Positions 1 through 10,999 of a stretch of 64,000 bases of DNA are shown here, piece after piece. This DNA comes from Styela clava (taxonomy: Eukaryota; Chordata; Ascidiacea; Stolidobranchia; Styelidae). The DNA lies in NCBI RefSeq assembly GCF_964204865.1, contig NC_135259.1, positions 19,168,974 through 19,232,973 on the forward strand. Direction: 5' to 3'. Each line of letters starts with the position of its first letter. Within the stretch, counting starts at the first letter, position 1. The translations under genes and the position numbers were made by a program. The notes below the pieces were generated by a model. It worked only from the letters and a program-made list of their open reading frames with translations. It was not told the origin of the DNA and ran no database searches.

Positions 1-1020
1 ATTGGTTAATTCTGCCACAGCCTTAATGCTTCCACAGGAGACGTTAACTTTATTTCAAAGACTAATATATTATATATAAATCCTTTATCAAATAATATTA
101 CATTTACAATTATTTTAGCATAGAATTATTAATGAAGGGGATTCTTTGATATCCGAGTTAGAATTTGAAACTACTCGATACATTAGTGTAGAAAATGATA
201 TCGCCGCCAATTGAGAGAACGAATTAGTTGCGGATTATTTTTAGGTGTTTGGGGTTAAATCAAACGGGCACGCGGCGATATGAAAGAGGTATCACCATGG
301 GCTCTTTATACCTAATTTCAAAAATATTTCGGGGGATTAAACTTTCCCTGGATATCAACCACCAACCCCCACGAGTGCACTACTGGCTCATGGTAGTCCA
401 AAAAGGCCGCGATTTTGGTTGACATAATTCATAAAAGACTTTTGGAATTGCAAATATTTTTTCGGACAAACTCGGAAGTACCACAATCATTGTGATGTAA
501 TCTTATATACAGCTACACCGTGTCGAAATAACCTTGGGTTTGTCATAATAGCATCAGAGGCAGGGGACTCGTTGGCACAAAAATAGGTATAACTTGCACG
601 GCTGAAGAAAAAAAAACTAACATGTCAAAAATTATAACTTTGGAAATCAGGAAGCTAAATTGATATATTCAAAGCGTTGGCAACACAAGTTATTAACATG
701 TGAGACTTCAAATAACAATCAATTGCGCATAAAAGGCTTGTTTTAAAATCCAATGGTGGGTAAATAAGGCCAAATAAACATATATATTCACAGTAGCGTG
801 CGGACCACTTTAATTTTTGCCTCTAAACAATTGTCAAATTAGACTTAAAATTATGGCGCACTCGCAACTGGTTTGACTGATCAAGCAAACAGGTTTTGAA
901 TAATTTTCACCAAAGAAATATTTCTCAAATCACCTCTGACGGAAAGGCGATTTCGTTGTTTCGATAGTAAGAGTGTCACGGATGAAAACCCCTTTTCCAC
1001 CATATAACAGGTCGGAAATA
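1..1020. other. Non-coding stretch, nothing recognised
   Basis: AT-rich sequence with only short chance reading frames. I see no conserved protein motif, RNA gene or clear repeat boundary. Confidence 0.5.
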
Positions 1021-1024
1021 AGAG

Positions 1025-1195
1025 AATCCATGGTTCTGCCTCCTCACAAATCGTCGGGTACATGCCTGATCAGTTTTGTCGCTATGAATCAGTGCAGCGT
1101 CGAGGCCGGATTATTTTACTCCGTGGGCCGCAGGTTGTCGACCCCTGGTCTTCGCGAACCACCTTGCGCCGTGGAATCCTTTCACGTGTGATAAC
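1025..1195 (-). repeat. Possible degenerate copy of the tRNA-SINE
   Basis: The stretch around 1155-1195 (cgcgaaccaccttgcgccg, then a Cys-box-like gcacgtgtgat) resembles the minus-orientation SINE at 35,958-36,293. The match is weak and interrupted, so this is tentative. Confidence 0.3.
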
Positions 1196-1691
1196 GCCCA
1201 CAGCGTTTAAACCTGCATTGATTAGAGTATATTTTCATCATAATCTGGGGGAGATGTGACGTATGGCCTATGAATGAGTAGAAGGTACATCCCAGGCGCA
1301 ATTTACTGCGTTTCATCTTTACTAGCTGCGGTAGCAACCTTCACCTGTCGCGAAGCTTTCAAGACAAAATTTACGGTGTTTATCGTTTTATTTCTAATGT
1401 GTATAATTTTGTTTCAATTTGTAAAGAAGCATAAAGCCGCGACAATTTTAAACTGAGATGTTTTATAAATTAAGAAACAGTAAACCATCAGACGGTCAGT
1501 TGGCAATGGAGACAGAAAGATCAAATTGATGAACCGTCTTCCGGTCTTATTATTCTTCCACTCAGAGTCAGAAATTTGGTTTGCAGATTTACAGTATGTT
1601 CAATGTAATTTTTGCGGGGCAGTCTAGTCGTGGGCTGCCAAGCGTGGCGTCGTTAATTAAGTAATATTCTAATTAACGCGATCCTCGTCAG

Positions 1692-1765
1692 TAGCGGTGG
1701 CGCAGGGGAAGCGTAGGGACATGGTCAAACATCAGGCCAGGGGTTCGAATCCCACAAGGTAGACT
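1692..1765 (+). repeat. tRNA-derived SINE head
   Basis: There is an A-box-like segment (gtggcgcaggggaagcg, about 1697) and a perfect B box (ggttcgaatcc at 1742-1752), about 45 nt apart as in a tRNA promoter. No cloverleaf with paired acceptor arms is visible and the sequence runs straight into purine-rich DNA. It is therefore a tRNA-derived retroposon head rather than a working tRNA gene. Confidence 0.5.
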
Positions 1766-1789
1766 GAGGTATGAGCATAGGCCAGCAGG

Positions 1790-2720
1790 CGAGCCAGGAG
1801 TTATATAGATAAGCAAGAGGTCGAAGGGGGGATAGCGGCGGGAGAGCAAGTGAGAGAGTGCAGGATCGTGGACTGCCCACGAGCAAGTGAAGACCAGCCA
1901 ACAGAGAGTGCAGTTGAGTATAGAAGCACTAGGGCGTGGAGGGGTGAAAGGCAGTCGACGAGCATTGTGGAGGAGGAAAGGCAGTCGGCGAGTAAACTGA
2001 AACCATCCAACAGTGTGAGAGCAGCTAGGCATAGAGAAGCACTAGACTAGGCCGCTGAGCTGTAAGGATTGGGCCTGTAGGAGGAAAGGCAGTCCGGTGT
2101 ATAAGTGTGGGTGCAGCGTAATAGCAAGATGGAGCGCGGAGCAGGGAAAAAGCGGTCGTCTAGCAGTGTGTGCAAGTGAGAAGACGTGCAAGGAGAGAGT
2201 AAACTTGAGAGTAAAAGAGTAAAAGAGAAAACGGCAAGAATTGGGCCGTCAAGCAGTCCCGGTGAGCAGGTGAGAAGACACCCTGAGCTCTACGGATGGG
2301 GCGGGGGGAGGATATGGGGTAGCGAGCGAGGAAGGCAGGTCAGTAGAGAATAGCTGGCTGCCAAGGATGGATGCGCAGGTTGGGAGGAATAAGCTGCCAG
2401 GGATGGGCAGCGAGGAAGGCAGGCAAGGAGAATTAGCTGCCAAGCGAGCGAGGAAGGCGGGTTAGGAGAATAGCTGCCAAGGATGGGTAGCGAGCGAGGA
2501 GGCCATGAGTGCAGAGAGGGATGGGCAGCGAACGAGTAAGGCAGGCTAGGAGAATTAGCTGCCGAGCGAGGAAGGCAGGTCAGGAGAATAGCTGCCAAGG
2601 ACGGGCAGCGAGCGAGGAAGAAGGCAGGTTAGGAGAATAGTTGCCAAGGATGGTAGCGAGCGAGGAAGGCAAGGGATGTTGTAGAGAGAGCGAGGAGGCG
2701 CAGGCGGCGATTATCTAAAA
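1790..2720. repeat. Purine-rich minisatellite
   Basis: The plus strand is strongly purine-biased. From about 2290 to 2700 it consists of irregular tandem units of roughly 45-65 bp built on gcgagcgaggaaggcagg, ttaggagaatagctgcc and aaggatgggtagcg. The 1790-2240 part is a looser, older version with repeated ggaaaggcagtcg blocks. The long reading frames on both strands are by-products of the biased composition and show no protein family features. Confidence 0.75.
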
Positions 2721-2756
2721 TGCGATAAGAAGTTATAGAGCTTGAAACATCGGAAT

Positions 2757-2995
2757 TATGGTGTAGTGCTTGATTTACCTCTCATCCCACAATTTTGTTT
2801 AGCGTGCTGCATGCAGATTTGATTGTGGGGATTGGTTTTGATGTTATACACCATAAATTATACACCATAAAAAATGGTGTAGTGCTTGATTACCTACCTC
2901 ATCCCACAATTTTGTTATGTCATCCAATTTTGGTTTCACATTTCAGTTTAGCGTGCTGCAGATTTGATTGTGGGGATTGGTTTTGATGTAAAAGA
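2757..2995. repeat. Short tandem duplication (~117 bp units)
   Basis: Two direct copies share the blocks atggtgtagtgcttgatt, catcccacaattttgtt, tttagcgtgctgca and gatttgattgtggggattgg. The second copy has an extra ~35 bp insert. The junction carries repeated taaattatacaccata. No coding content. Confidence 0.7.
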
Positions 2996-3278
2996 CCATG
3001 GTGTATTAGTCCCATAAATTATTAATCAGATATGCCCTGCTAAAAATCCCCTAATCGCTGTAAATATATGCACGATTAACCCTCTGACCACTGCGAAATT
3101 GTGGGTTGCTAGAGGTGCCTACAACTGTCGTCGAACCAAATATTTTGCTTGAAGCAAGAGGTAAAATGCAAGAAGTCAGAAAACACATCTTGAAACCGTT
3201 AGTCTTAAGGCTTTGATTTTTCTCTTCACCCATCTTCAGTGGCAGTCTTGCTATGTTCAGAAATTTTGGTTCGAATAA
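2996..3278. other. Non-coding left flank of Harbinger element
   Basis: No recognisable feature. The stretch ends with the TAA (3276-3278) that is duplicated on the other side of the transposon. Confidence 0.5.
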
Positions 3279-3463
3279 AGGTGCGTTTACACTGGATGCG
3301 TCGCGGCGCGGCGCGGCTTCTGGTCGCGCGGGGCAGGTGTTTACATAGCGCGCGTCATTTCTCCACCACTCAAGGGCGCTAGAGGCGGTTGCTTAGGAAC
3401 ATTGACGCGGGAAATTCAGCTAGAATTTCGTCTGCTTCCCACTCCGCTACAAAATTTACAAAT

Positions 3464-5014
3464 ATGCCACTTTCGAAAAGGAAAAGATTGGCAATCGCCC
3501 TTTATTTGGCAAACAATACGGAGCAAAAGCAAAGGGAACATTGGGTTCATCCCATATTAAAAAGAAGGAAAGAGCTTGGTAAGTTCAAATCATCGCCCTA
3601 TGAAACTGCGTGGTCTTTCCTCAAAATACTAATATAAGATTAATTAATCATAGGCTATCTTATACTGTTTTCTTCATCTACCTGTGTATTGAACAGACGG
3701 TAGAGCTTGAAGTTGAATAAACATTTATCTTTCATTTAATAATACTTTCTACGCAGGTGAGTACCATAGACTTGTCCAAGAAATGAGACTTGAAAGAACG
3801 GTTGGATTTCGTAACCAATACCGCCTGGACCCTGGTATGTTTGATGACCTGAGGAGTCTAGTGGCTCCTTACATAACTAAAACCACGACTAATTTCCGAG
3901 AACCTATATCTCCTGAAGAGAGGCTTGGAATAACATTAAGGTGAGCAATTACTGTATATTCAAACCATGTAGCAAAATGTATGTAGAAGAAAATATTCAA
4001 ATTATAACACATCCACATAGAACTATTAAAAACAAAATAAACATAACATCAAATAAAAGTGCACATATATCATATTTCAGATTTTTAGCAACAGGGGATT
4101 CTTATACCACAATAGCAGATTCATATAGGACATCGAAATCAACAGTTTCAGGAATAGTTACAGAAACTTGTGAGGCAATTTGGACATCACTCAAAAAAGA
4201 ATATTTAAGCCCGCCAACAGTTACAAAATGGAAGCAAATCGCTGAAGAGTATGAGAAAAAGTGGAATTTCCCACATTGCATAGGGAGCATAGATGGGAAA
4301 CATATACAAATTCAAGCACCGGTGAATTCAGGGTCCCTTTATTACAATTACAAGCACACCTTCAGCATTGTGCTAATGGCCCTTGTCGACGCCAATTATA
4401 ATTTTGTTTTTGTCGATGTGGGAGCTTACGGAAAGCAGAGTGATGGAAGTGTTTTCTCCCAATCTGCTCTCGGTAAGCTCATGAATGAAGGGGCCCTGAA
4501 TTTGCCGGATGAAACAACACTTACTAAGAGCTCAAAAAAGGCTCCCTATGTGATAGTGGGGGATGAAGCCTTCCCACTACAGAAGCACCTGATGAGACCA
4601 TACCCGGGGCGAAATTTGCCAATTGATGAAAAAGTTTTCAACTACAGGCTATCCAGGGCAAGGCGAGTAGTAGAAAATGCATCCGGTATAATGAGTGCGA
4701 AGTGGAGAGTTTTTAGGAGGCCCATGGATGTGTCGCCACAAAACGCAGAGTTGGTTGTGAAGGCAGCATGTTGTTTGCATAATTATGTAAGACGCCATAC
4801 ACTGATAGATGCAGGTGAAGTGGATAGGGAAGACCTGGAGGGAAACATAACAAGAGGAAGTTGGCGGGTACAAGAGGATAACAGTTTTTTGCCCCTGCAA
4901 AGGCAAGGTCGCAGAAATAGTGTAGCGGCGGCGGCTGTTCGCGACAGCTTTAAAAATTATTTCATGGTTGATGGAGCTTGCCCCTGGCAATTTCAAAGAG
5001 TCAGAAGGACATGA
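3464..5014 (+). CDS. HARBI1-like PIF/Harbinger transposase (3 exons)
   Basis: DDE nuclease that would cut and paste the surrounding element. Exons are 3464-3578, 3757-3940 and 4081-5014; donors (G|GTAAGT, AG|GTGAGC) and acceptors (CGCAG|G, TTTCAG|A) are clean, and the joined frame is 410 codons. Exon 1 has the family's N-terminal WVHPI..R...G block. Exon 3 has the catalytic Asp in GSIDGKH, a second Asp in YGKQSDGSVFSQS and the catalytic Glu in SRARRVVENASGI, so the DDE triad is present with no internal stop. The usual ENAFGI is ENASGI here. The start at 3464 (MPLSKRKR) was chosen because it matches the length and sequence style of the family; an in-frame ATG at 3389 would add 25 unconserved residues. 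Probably able to make protein; whether it is active is inferred. Confidence 0.9.
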
Positions 5015-5645
5015 AAAGTTCCTTTTATCTAGCTTAGTGGTTACCATCGAAAAAACATATTACTGAATGAGAGATTTTACATTTGACACGCTACACTAAA
5101 ATATTTCAAGCTGTAATCAATTTGAAAAATAATCCAAATTTTTCATCAAAGAATATTTGAAAATAAACGTAATTGAAAAAAGAATTTGTGCTTGATAAAA
5201 GAAAATAAACAGCAGCAGAAAGATGAAAATCATGCAAATACTCCATGAAGCTGTAATGAGAAATAGCCAGAATGAAAAAGCATACTGCCTGAACAAATAA
5301 TAAAATGGTTGAGGTAAACTAACAATAAAAAACATTAAAATTTTTTAGAAAATTGATTTCTTGTTTAGAGAAGGTTGCTCAAGTTTGTACGGAGTCAATT
5401 AAATTTAGTAATGTACTGTAATTAAGATAAAAAAACGTTTGAATTTATTTTTTAATTTTTAAGTGGGAAATTGAATTTGAATCATTTCTCAAATTCAGCC
5501 TCATGGAGTAATTGCATGATTTTCATCTTTGTTGATGAAGCGCGCTCAGGAGACAGTCTTCTCAGCTGTGGTAGAAGTGAAAGAAGGAAGAATTTGTCTG
5601 GATCATCTACAAATAAATATATATAGTATCAATATTCTATACCAT

Positions 5646-6262
5646 TACGTGTTTATTGGACACGTAGTGGACATAGTGAACGTTTTGTTGTTCTCAGACT
5701 TAGTCTTGTTCTTCTTTGACACGTTCAGAAGAAATCGCTTTTCTCTTTGGTTACTGGACCAATTGTTTTGAAATTTTCATTGGTTAAAGATAAAATTTTT
5801 CCCCAGAAGGCTATTATTTTTTTTCGCCAAATATTTGAGCATACCGTATATACTCGCCTATAGGTCGCACCACCGTATAGGTCGCACTATTAGTTTTGTG
5901 TTAAAAAAGTTTGATTTTGATTTGACTCGCACATAAGTCAAACTGAAAATCTACGGATTTAAAAAGCACTTTTCCTAGATTTTTGCATAGGTATCTTCCT
6001 ATTTTGTTTTTTTTTGTAGGGCAAAATATAATCAAAATATGTTAATGACGCTCATAATTTTATATGGTTAGAACCAGGTCAACTGTAATAGATGCGTGCG
6101 GCGTGTTACGATTAGTAGAAATGGCCTATATCCAAATTTTTGTAAATTCGTCTGTATGTCGAGCGGATAGGTCACACCTATATTTTTTTTTAAAAATAGG
6201 TAAAAAGTTGCGACCTATAGGCGAGTATATACGGTAGCTGTCTTGTCTATATGAGCATGCTA
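5646..6262 (+). repeat. Interspersed repeat copy 1 (TTGGACACGT family), split by a MITE
   Basis: The block attggacacgtagtggacat, then cgcttttctctt, tactggaccaatt and agaaggctatta, ends in atatttgagca. It recurs at 8037-8490 and 30,972-31,202. The final TA of its atatttgagcatag segment is the insertion point of the MITE at 5844-6234, after which the repeat resumes (gctgtcttg). Confidence 0.7.
5844..6234. mobile_element. TA-flanked MITE (Tc1/mariner/pogo type)
   Basis: A 391-bp element with 26-bp identical terminal inverted repeats (starting CCGTATATACTCGCCTATAG) is flanked by TA on both sides (5842-5843, 6235-6236). TA target duplication indicates the Tc1/mariner group. It has no coding capacity. 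It lies within another repeat, whose uninterrupted copy at 31,181-31,202 shows the empty target. Confidence 0.88.
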
Positions 6263-6316
6263 TGCATATGCTCCTTTAATTCTACAACATAATAAACTAA
6301 TCTCGATCACACCATA

Positions 6317-7123
6317 TCATGTGTGACCGTAGATAAAACATGAAACAAAAACGATGTTCGAAAAGGTTAAAAAAATTACCATCCTTCTCCTCCTCAAAAT
6401 TTTCAAAATCCGCATGTTCACTTCTTCCTTCCTTTTTTTTGGTGTCGGTGCGACAGAAGATGACCCAGACACTTCTTCCCCTTCTACCACAGCTGATAGA
6501 GTGACAAGTTCTAAATTTGAGGACGTTCTGAATTTAACTTGTACCAAATTGAACAGATCATTTCAAAACATGTGAGAGATATATCATTGAAATAGGCACA
6601 CACTTTTCATCATAGTAACATATCACAGCAGCTCAATATTTACTCTTGTGCCGATTTTATGCAAAATAACTTACTTTCGATGCTGCACGAAGGAATCTAA
6701 AAAAGTCATGTGTTCAAATAGATGCCATTTATTCGTTGAAACGCCTCCGGGTGCCCCTGACTTCATGGTACTTTCATTTTTATTTTTCATCTTGACGAAT
6801 CTGTCTCGCAACGCCTTCCACTTCTCTCTTGCCTGCTGTCCTAAATAGCATTATCAGATTGTGGTGTTAGTTGAGCAAAGCAAGCTTTTATTTTCAATTT
6901 GGTGTACTTGAAAATATTTTAGACAACGTGATTTTGCCATCAAGATAAATCCAGCAATGCCATAATAAAAGTAACTAACCAGTAACATGGAGCAATGCTC
7001 CTATCTCTGTATCTCCGCCCAATTGTTGGATTTGATATTAACATCACGATAATCGTGACGACTCATGTCATACAGACATGGTCTAGATTTCACCTCATTT
7101 ATTAAAAGCTCTTCAAACGACAT
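6317..7123 (-). pseudogene. MADF-domain DNA-binding partner protein of Harbinger, probably frameshifted
   Basis: Second gene of the element, convergent with the transposase. In this superfamily the Myb/MADF-type partner helps the transposase bind the ends and enter the nucleus. Exon a (7123-6980) opens with ATG and reads FEELLINEVKSRPCLYD then HDYRD, the first half of a MADF domain. Exon b (6840-6675) reads QQAREKWKALRDRFVKM, the second half. Exon c starts at 6527 and has an acidic Ser-rich segment and a PKKRK nuclear-localisation-like motif. Splice sites link a-b and b-c in phase. Within exon a, however, the frame of the first half hits TAG, and the frame that joins exon b (QQLGGDTEIGALL) differs by one. 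So there is a frameshift or an unrecognised extra intron near 7025-7045. Confidence 0.65.
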
Positions 7124-7918
7124 GACTGTGAAACAAAGTTTGTAATGAATTCAAAATACAATTGTTGTTAGAATTCATACCGGTATAGCAAATAGTAAAG
7201 ACTACAATCCTTCACTAGTACTTGCCATCAATTTTATTCTGACCTAGATAACGGTACCTAATTTGGATAATTAACTTATAAATTACGATAAACGGTACCT
7301 AATTTGATATTGCAGTTATAAAATGCGGTACCTTCTGATCTAAGCAGAATGTAAAACCACTTCCCACGGGAAGCAGCCGACACCGCCGCGAAAAAGCACG
7401 TGGAATTCGAAGGTCAGTCGCGCCGAAAAACGCTCAGCGAGAGAATCAGCAGCGGCACCGCGCGTCGTCGTTAGGTGCCGCGCTTTCAGTGTGAACGGCG
7501 TCACTTGAAACAATGGAGAGCGATCTCGAGCGCACTTCGCAACGCGTCGCGACGCATCCAGTGTAAACGCACCTTAAAACATGTACCGTTACTCTAGCTA
7601 GCCTATATATTGAACCAAATCATAACTGTATTTAATTATTCATATTATTTATTTATTCTCTTTGATTTTTTGAAATTGGAAATAGCAGTTTGGAATGTTT
7701 TTGAATCTTCATTCATACCTATAGTTCTGAATAGATATCAAGTAAACAAAAAAAAACCTAGTTCAAGTAATTCGACAGTCTGCACACCAATTGTACGTTT
7801 TAAACTTTGTTTAAGGTTTTGTTTGCTCCCCTGATTTCATAATCAGTTTTTATTTATTTGTTTTTGTTAATTATTGTATTGTTATGCTGATTATGGAGTC
7901 GAAATAAACTTATACTTA

Positions 7919-8017
7919 TACTAACACTAATATATTTCTGTAACGTTCCGGGAGAAATCTGACTTTGGTCGAGCGAAAAGTTACAGAGATAAATTTTGTG
8001 TTAGTGAGCAGCAAGAC
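7919..8017. repeat. Inverted-repeat element (CTAACAC...GTAACGTT family)
   Basis: The left arm (ctaacactaatatatttctg, then taacgtt) is roughly complementary to the right arm, which ends ttgtgttagtgagcagcaag. The same arms occur, longer and better preserved, at 54,481-54,626; single arms lie near 42,950 and 44,860. Confidence 0.6.
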
Positions 8018-8036
8018 TTGGATTGATTAGGATAGT

Positions 8037-8490
8037 TATTGGACACGTTTAGTGGCCATAACGATCGTTTCAAAATTTTGTTGTTGGACACGTTTAGTGG
8101 CCATAACGATCGTTGCTATATTATGTTGTTGTTGTTCTTGTTCTTTGACACGTTTTTAAAAAATCGCTTTTCTCTTCGAATACTGGACCAATTGATTTGA
8201 AATTTTCAGTGGTTAAAGATTAATTTCTTTGCTAGAAGGCTATTACTTTTATTTATTTCAAAATTCTGGGTGAATTCTATGAAATTTGATATTTCGTCTA
8301 AAATTTTGCTGTATTATTTTTTATCCATGGGAACACGGATTTTAGTCAGTGTCATGGCTGGCTGTACGTTTTGTTTCTGCAAAATTCTTGCTACTGGAAA
8401 TTCAGAACTTTTTTGAGGGTACCGGTAGCGTCAAAGGTACCGGTAAGGACTGATTCGCTCTGGTCTAACGTGTCTATATTTTTGTGCGTA
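8037..8490 (+). repeat. Interspersed repeat copy 2 (TTGGACACGT family)
   Basis: This copy has an internal tandem duplication of ttggacacgtttagtggc at 8039 and 8083. It continues with the cgcttttctcttcgaatact and agaaggctattac blocks found in copies 1 and 3, and ends at cgtgtctatatttttgtgcg. An insertion between about 8255 and 8465 separates the main block from this tail. Confidence 0.65.
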
Positions 8491-8947
8491 GCTTTCTTGT
8501 CTTTACTCTTCTTACATCATCCTTGCTTTATATGCGCCACCGGCACAGAAGCATATAATAAGAATAAGTAGTTTGCCGAGCTGGAACCAAATCGATAGCG
8601 AAAATTCTAGTTGTTTCGAAAATATTGAAGTTTGCTTTTTCAACGCCACAAATGATTAATTCTAGATTTCCGGCAACGATTCAGTGATTTGCTTCAGCGG
8701 CAAATTTATTTCTTTTACAAGAAGCATCATCTCAAACACTAGAAAACGCTGTTATATATATTATAGTCTTTATATTTTCGAAATTGTCGTTTAGTATCAT
8801 TAACGTTATAGACAAACTTTTAATCTACCGTATTTTAAACAAAAAAAAAATTCAATATCTTTATGGTTATTTTATTTGAAAAAAAAACGTCAAATGGCTG
8901 GTACTGGGTTTGAGTGTGTCAATAATGCATAAAGCACTACCCTTAGG

Positions 8948-9411
8948 TAGGGTTACCATATTTTTGTGACTTCAAATCGGGACGCCTCAAAAGACAACGA
9001 TTTTGTAACTTCACATTTTCCGATTTTGCTACATAGGCCTACATTCCTACATTTAAAGCTGTTCCGGCTGTCTTTATTGACCATATTGTTATCGAAATTT
9101 TATGCGCATATCCTCTGTCGAAATATCGGGTTCAGTTCGAAAAATAGGAAGGAATTGACGTTAACAATTCCGGTACAAATAATTCGAATTTAGACTAATT
9201 AGTATTGGTTTTACATGCGATACGTCTGCCATCAGTGGGAATCAGCGGGAAACGAACGCATTCACCTTCAGTAAGTAGGCTAGCGCTGCGCTACACAGAA
9301 ACAACAGTAACGAGAACATGTTTGTGTATTATGCTCGAAAAGCGGGACTTTTGGCTGACTTATCAGGACGGCGGGACAAAACGCTGAAAAGCGGGACGTA
9401 TGGTAAGCCTA
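8948..9411. mobile_element. hAT-type non-autonomous transposon
   Basis: The ends are TAGGGTTACCATA at 8948 and TATGGTAAGCCTA ending at 9411, with repeated gcgggac blocks inside. The flanks cccttagg (8940-8947) and cctttagg (9412-9419) match at 7 of 8 bases. An 8-bp target duplication points to the hAT superfamily. No transposase frame is present. Confidence 0.72.
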
Positions 9412-9888
9412 CCTTTAGGCGCACTGCACTGGCTTTTAAGGTGGACGATTGCTTTTTGTGAAAGAAATGTTTTAAAGTCGTCTTGTGGTTCGTAAAATAC
9501 GGTAAATAAAACTAGCAGCGAGAATAATGTGTTTTGTCCCAAAGGTGCATATATTCATAAAAAAAATTGTCATGTGTCGCCAATGTTCGGCACAAGAGCC
9601 GTTACCATACTTTTTATTTTGTACTGAATTTGCTCACTCCAACCTTTTATAACTCGAATTAATTAAATTCTAAAATCGATCCTTCTCCTTTGTTGTTGAC
9701 AAATTTTCACAATATAAAGACGTATACATGAGACGTAAAGTAAACTTACCTTAATCGTGAACTTATACTTAAAAGGTAATAAAATGTAACCCTGAATTCA
9801 TTTTCTGTTATCCTTATCGCTATGAAGATTGGCTTCCCAAGCAATACAGTTCTCTTCAATAGTTCCCCTTTTATCAGTTATATGGTTC

Positions 9889-10164
9889 GGCGGTGTGGCG
9901 CATCGTGCTAAGCGTTAGGAATACGCTCGCCACCGCGTCTCTGATTACCCTTCGTGGGATCGCAGGTTCGAATCCTATGCGGGGATGATCATGTGCGAAA
10001 GGATTGCTGGACTCCTCGCCGTCGTAGGGGGGTTCACGTAACCAATCTCATACCCGACCTAGACTGGTAACCGGACGAGAGGTCGTGGTTCGCCATATGA
10101 TTAATCCGTCTTATCGGCTTTCCTCTTTCCCCTGCGATAAATCTGTAAATCCTATCCTAGTTAG
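9889..10164 (+). repeat. tRNA-derived SINE (copy in duplicon A)
   Basis: The tRNA-like head ggcggtgtggcgcatcgtgc has an A box, and a perfect B box ggttcgaatcc follows at about 9965. Then come a family-specific body (ggattgctggactcctcgcc, ctggtaaccggacgagaggt) and the end cctatcctagttag. Other copies: 18,402-18,728 and, reversed, 35,958-36,293 and 31,709-31,945. Confidence 0.85.
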
Positions 10165-10176
10165 GTAGGCCTACAG

Positions 10177-10715
10177 CCAGGGACGGGTCTAGGACAGGGT
10201 TATAGTGGCAATCGCCCCGGGCCGTAAGTTCTGGGGGGCCGTATAGATTCAAGCTTCAGAGTTCGCGTTATTACACATGTTTTTCTATAAGTGTTTCTAT
10301 TTAAGTAAAAGCAGACATTGAGTGTATAGTCTTTTGTGACTGGTGATGGTGAGTCAACAAGGGCTAACTGCCCTTTTCCGCCTATGAACGACCAAAAATA
10401 TAATGACGTATACGCAAGACGTAAAGTAAACTTTAATCGTGATTTTGTATTTAGTAAAATTAAGGTACTGAATTTTGAAGACGAATTCATTTTTATTATG
10501 AAATAATAATTTTTCCCTTTTATGATATATGGCTATGCTGATCTGCCCCTTTGCAATCCGCCTCGCATAGGACTCCCCAAACTATCACGGATAGAAGAAT
10601 ATCGTACGAGTATCTCAATTCAATAACAGTCACTATAAATTGCCAACCAAGTATCAAGGGGCGCATTTTTAAACTTTGCCATGGACGCTATTTTACGTAG
10701 ATACGCCACTGCCCA
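10177..10715. mobile_element. Possible degenerate DNA transposon shared by both duplicons
   Basis: The left part (cagggacgggtctaggacag, then caatcgccccgggcc) and the right end (tagatacgccactg) look like the termini of a decayed non-autonomous element. Copy B has the same sequence at about 18,742-19,278. No target duplication was found and the boundaries are approximate. Confidence 0.35.
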
Positions 10716-10999
10716 CAACACTGCTGCTACCTTTTAGCCTCCAATCAATTTCATCATAAAAACATTTCAACACCGTAGTTTCGGTTTATTAAAAAACAAG
10801 AAATAAAGGGCAACGCCCAACTAAAAGTAACAAACGCAATAAATTTAAAAATCGAATGTACAAAAAATTTGTGCAAAACAAAAACTAAAACAGTTGACAA
10901 ACGAGAAAGGGGTTGACAAGTGGTGTTGTTACAAATTACCGGGTGTTCTTGGAACAATTTCAAATCGACGCTGAAAATTTGACGGCTTTGTCAGAATGG

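Larger units (their letters stand above)
3279..7574 (+). mobile_element. PIF/Harbinger DNA transposon, near-autonomous
   Basis: A 4,296-bp element is bounded by perfect 27-bp terminal inverted repeats (3279-3305 and 7548-7574, starting AGGTGCGTTTACACTGG) and flanked by a direct TAA at 3276-3278 and 7575-7577. A 3-bp TWA target duplication is the hallmark of PIF/Harbinger. Inside are a HARBI1-like DDE transposase on the plus strand and a MADF-domain gene on the minus strand, the usual two-gene layout of this superfamily. Perfect ends imply a fairly recent insertion. Later insertions, including a MITE at 5844-6234 and an interspersed repeat around it, have lengthened the element. Confidence 0.93.

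Noticed and set aside
1801-2598. Long overlapping frames on both strands in the 1.7-2.6 kb region
   Set aside because: They come from purine-rich tandem repeats; the minus-strand products are low-complexity Leu/Ser/Pro sequences with no domain.
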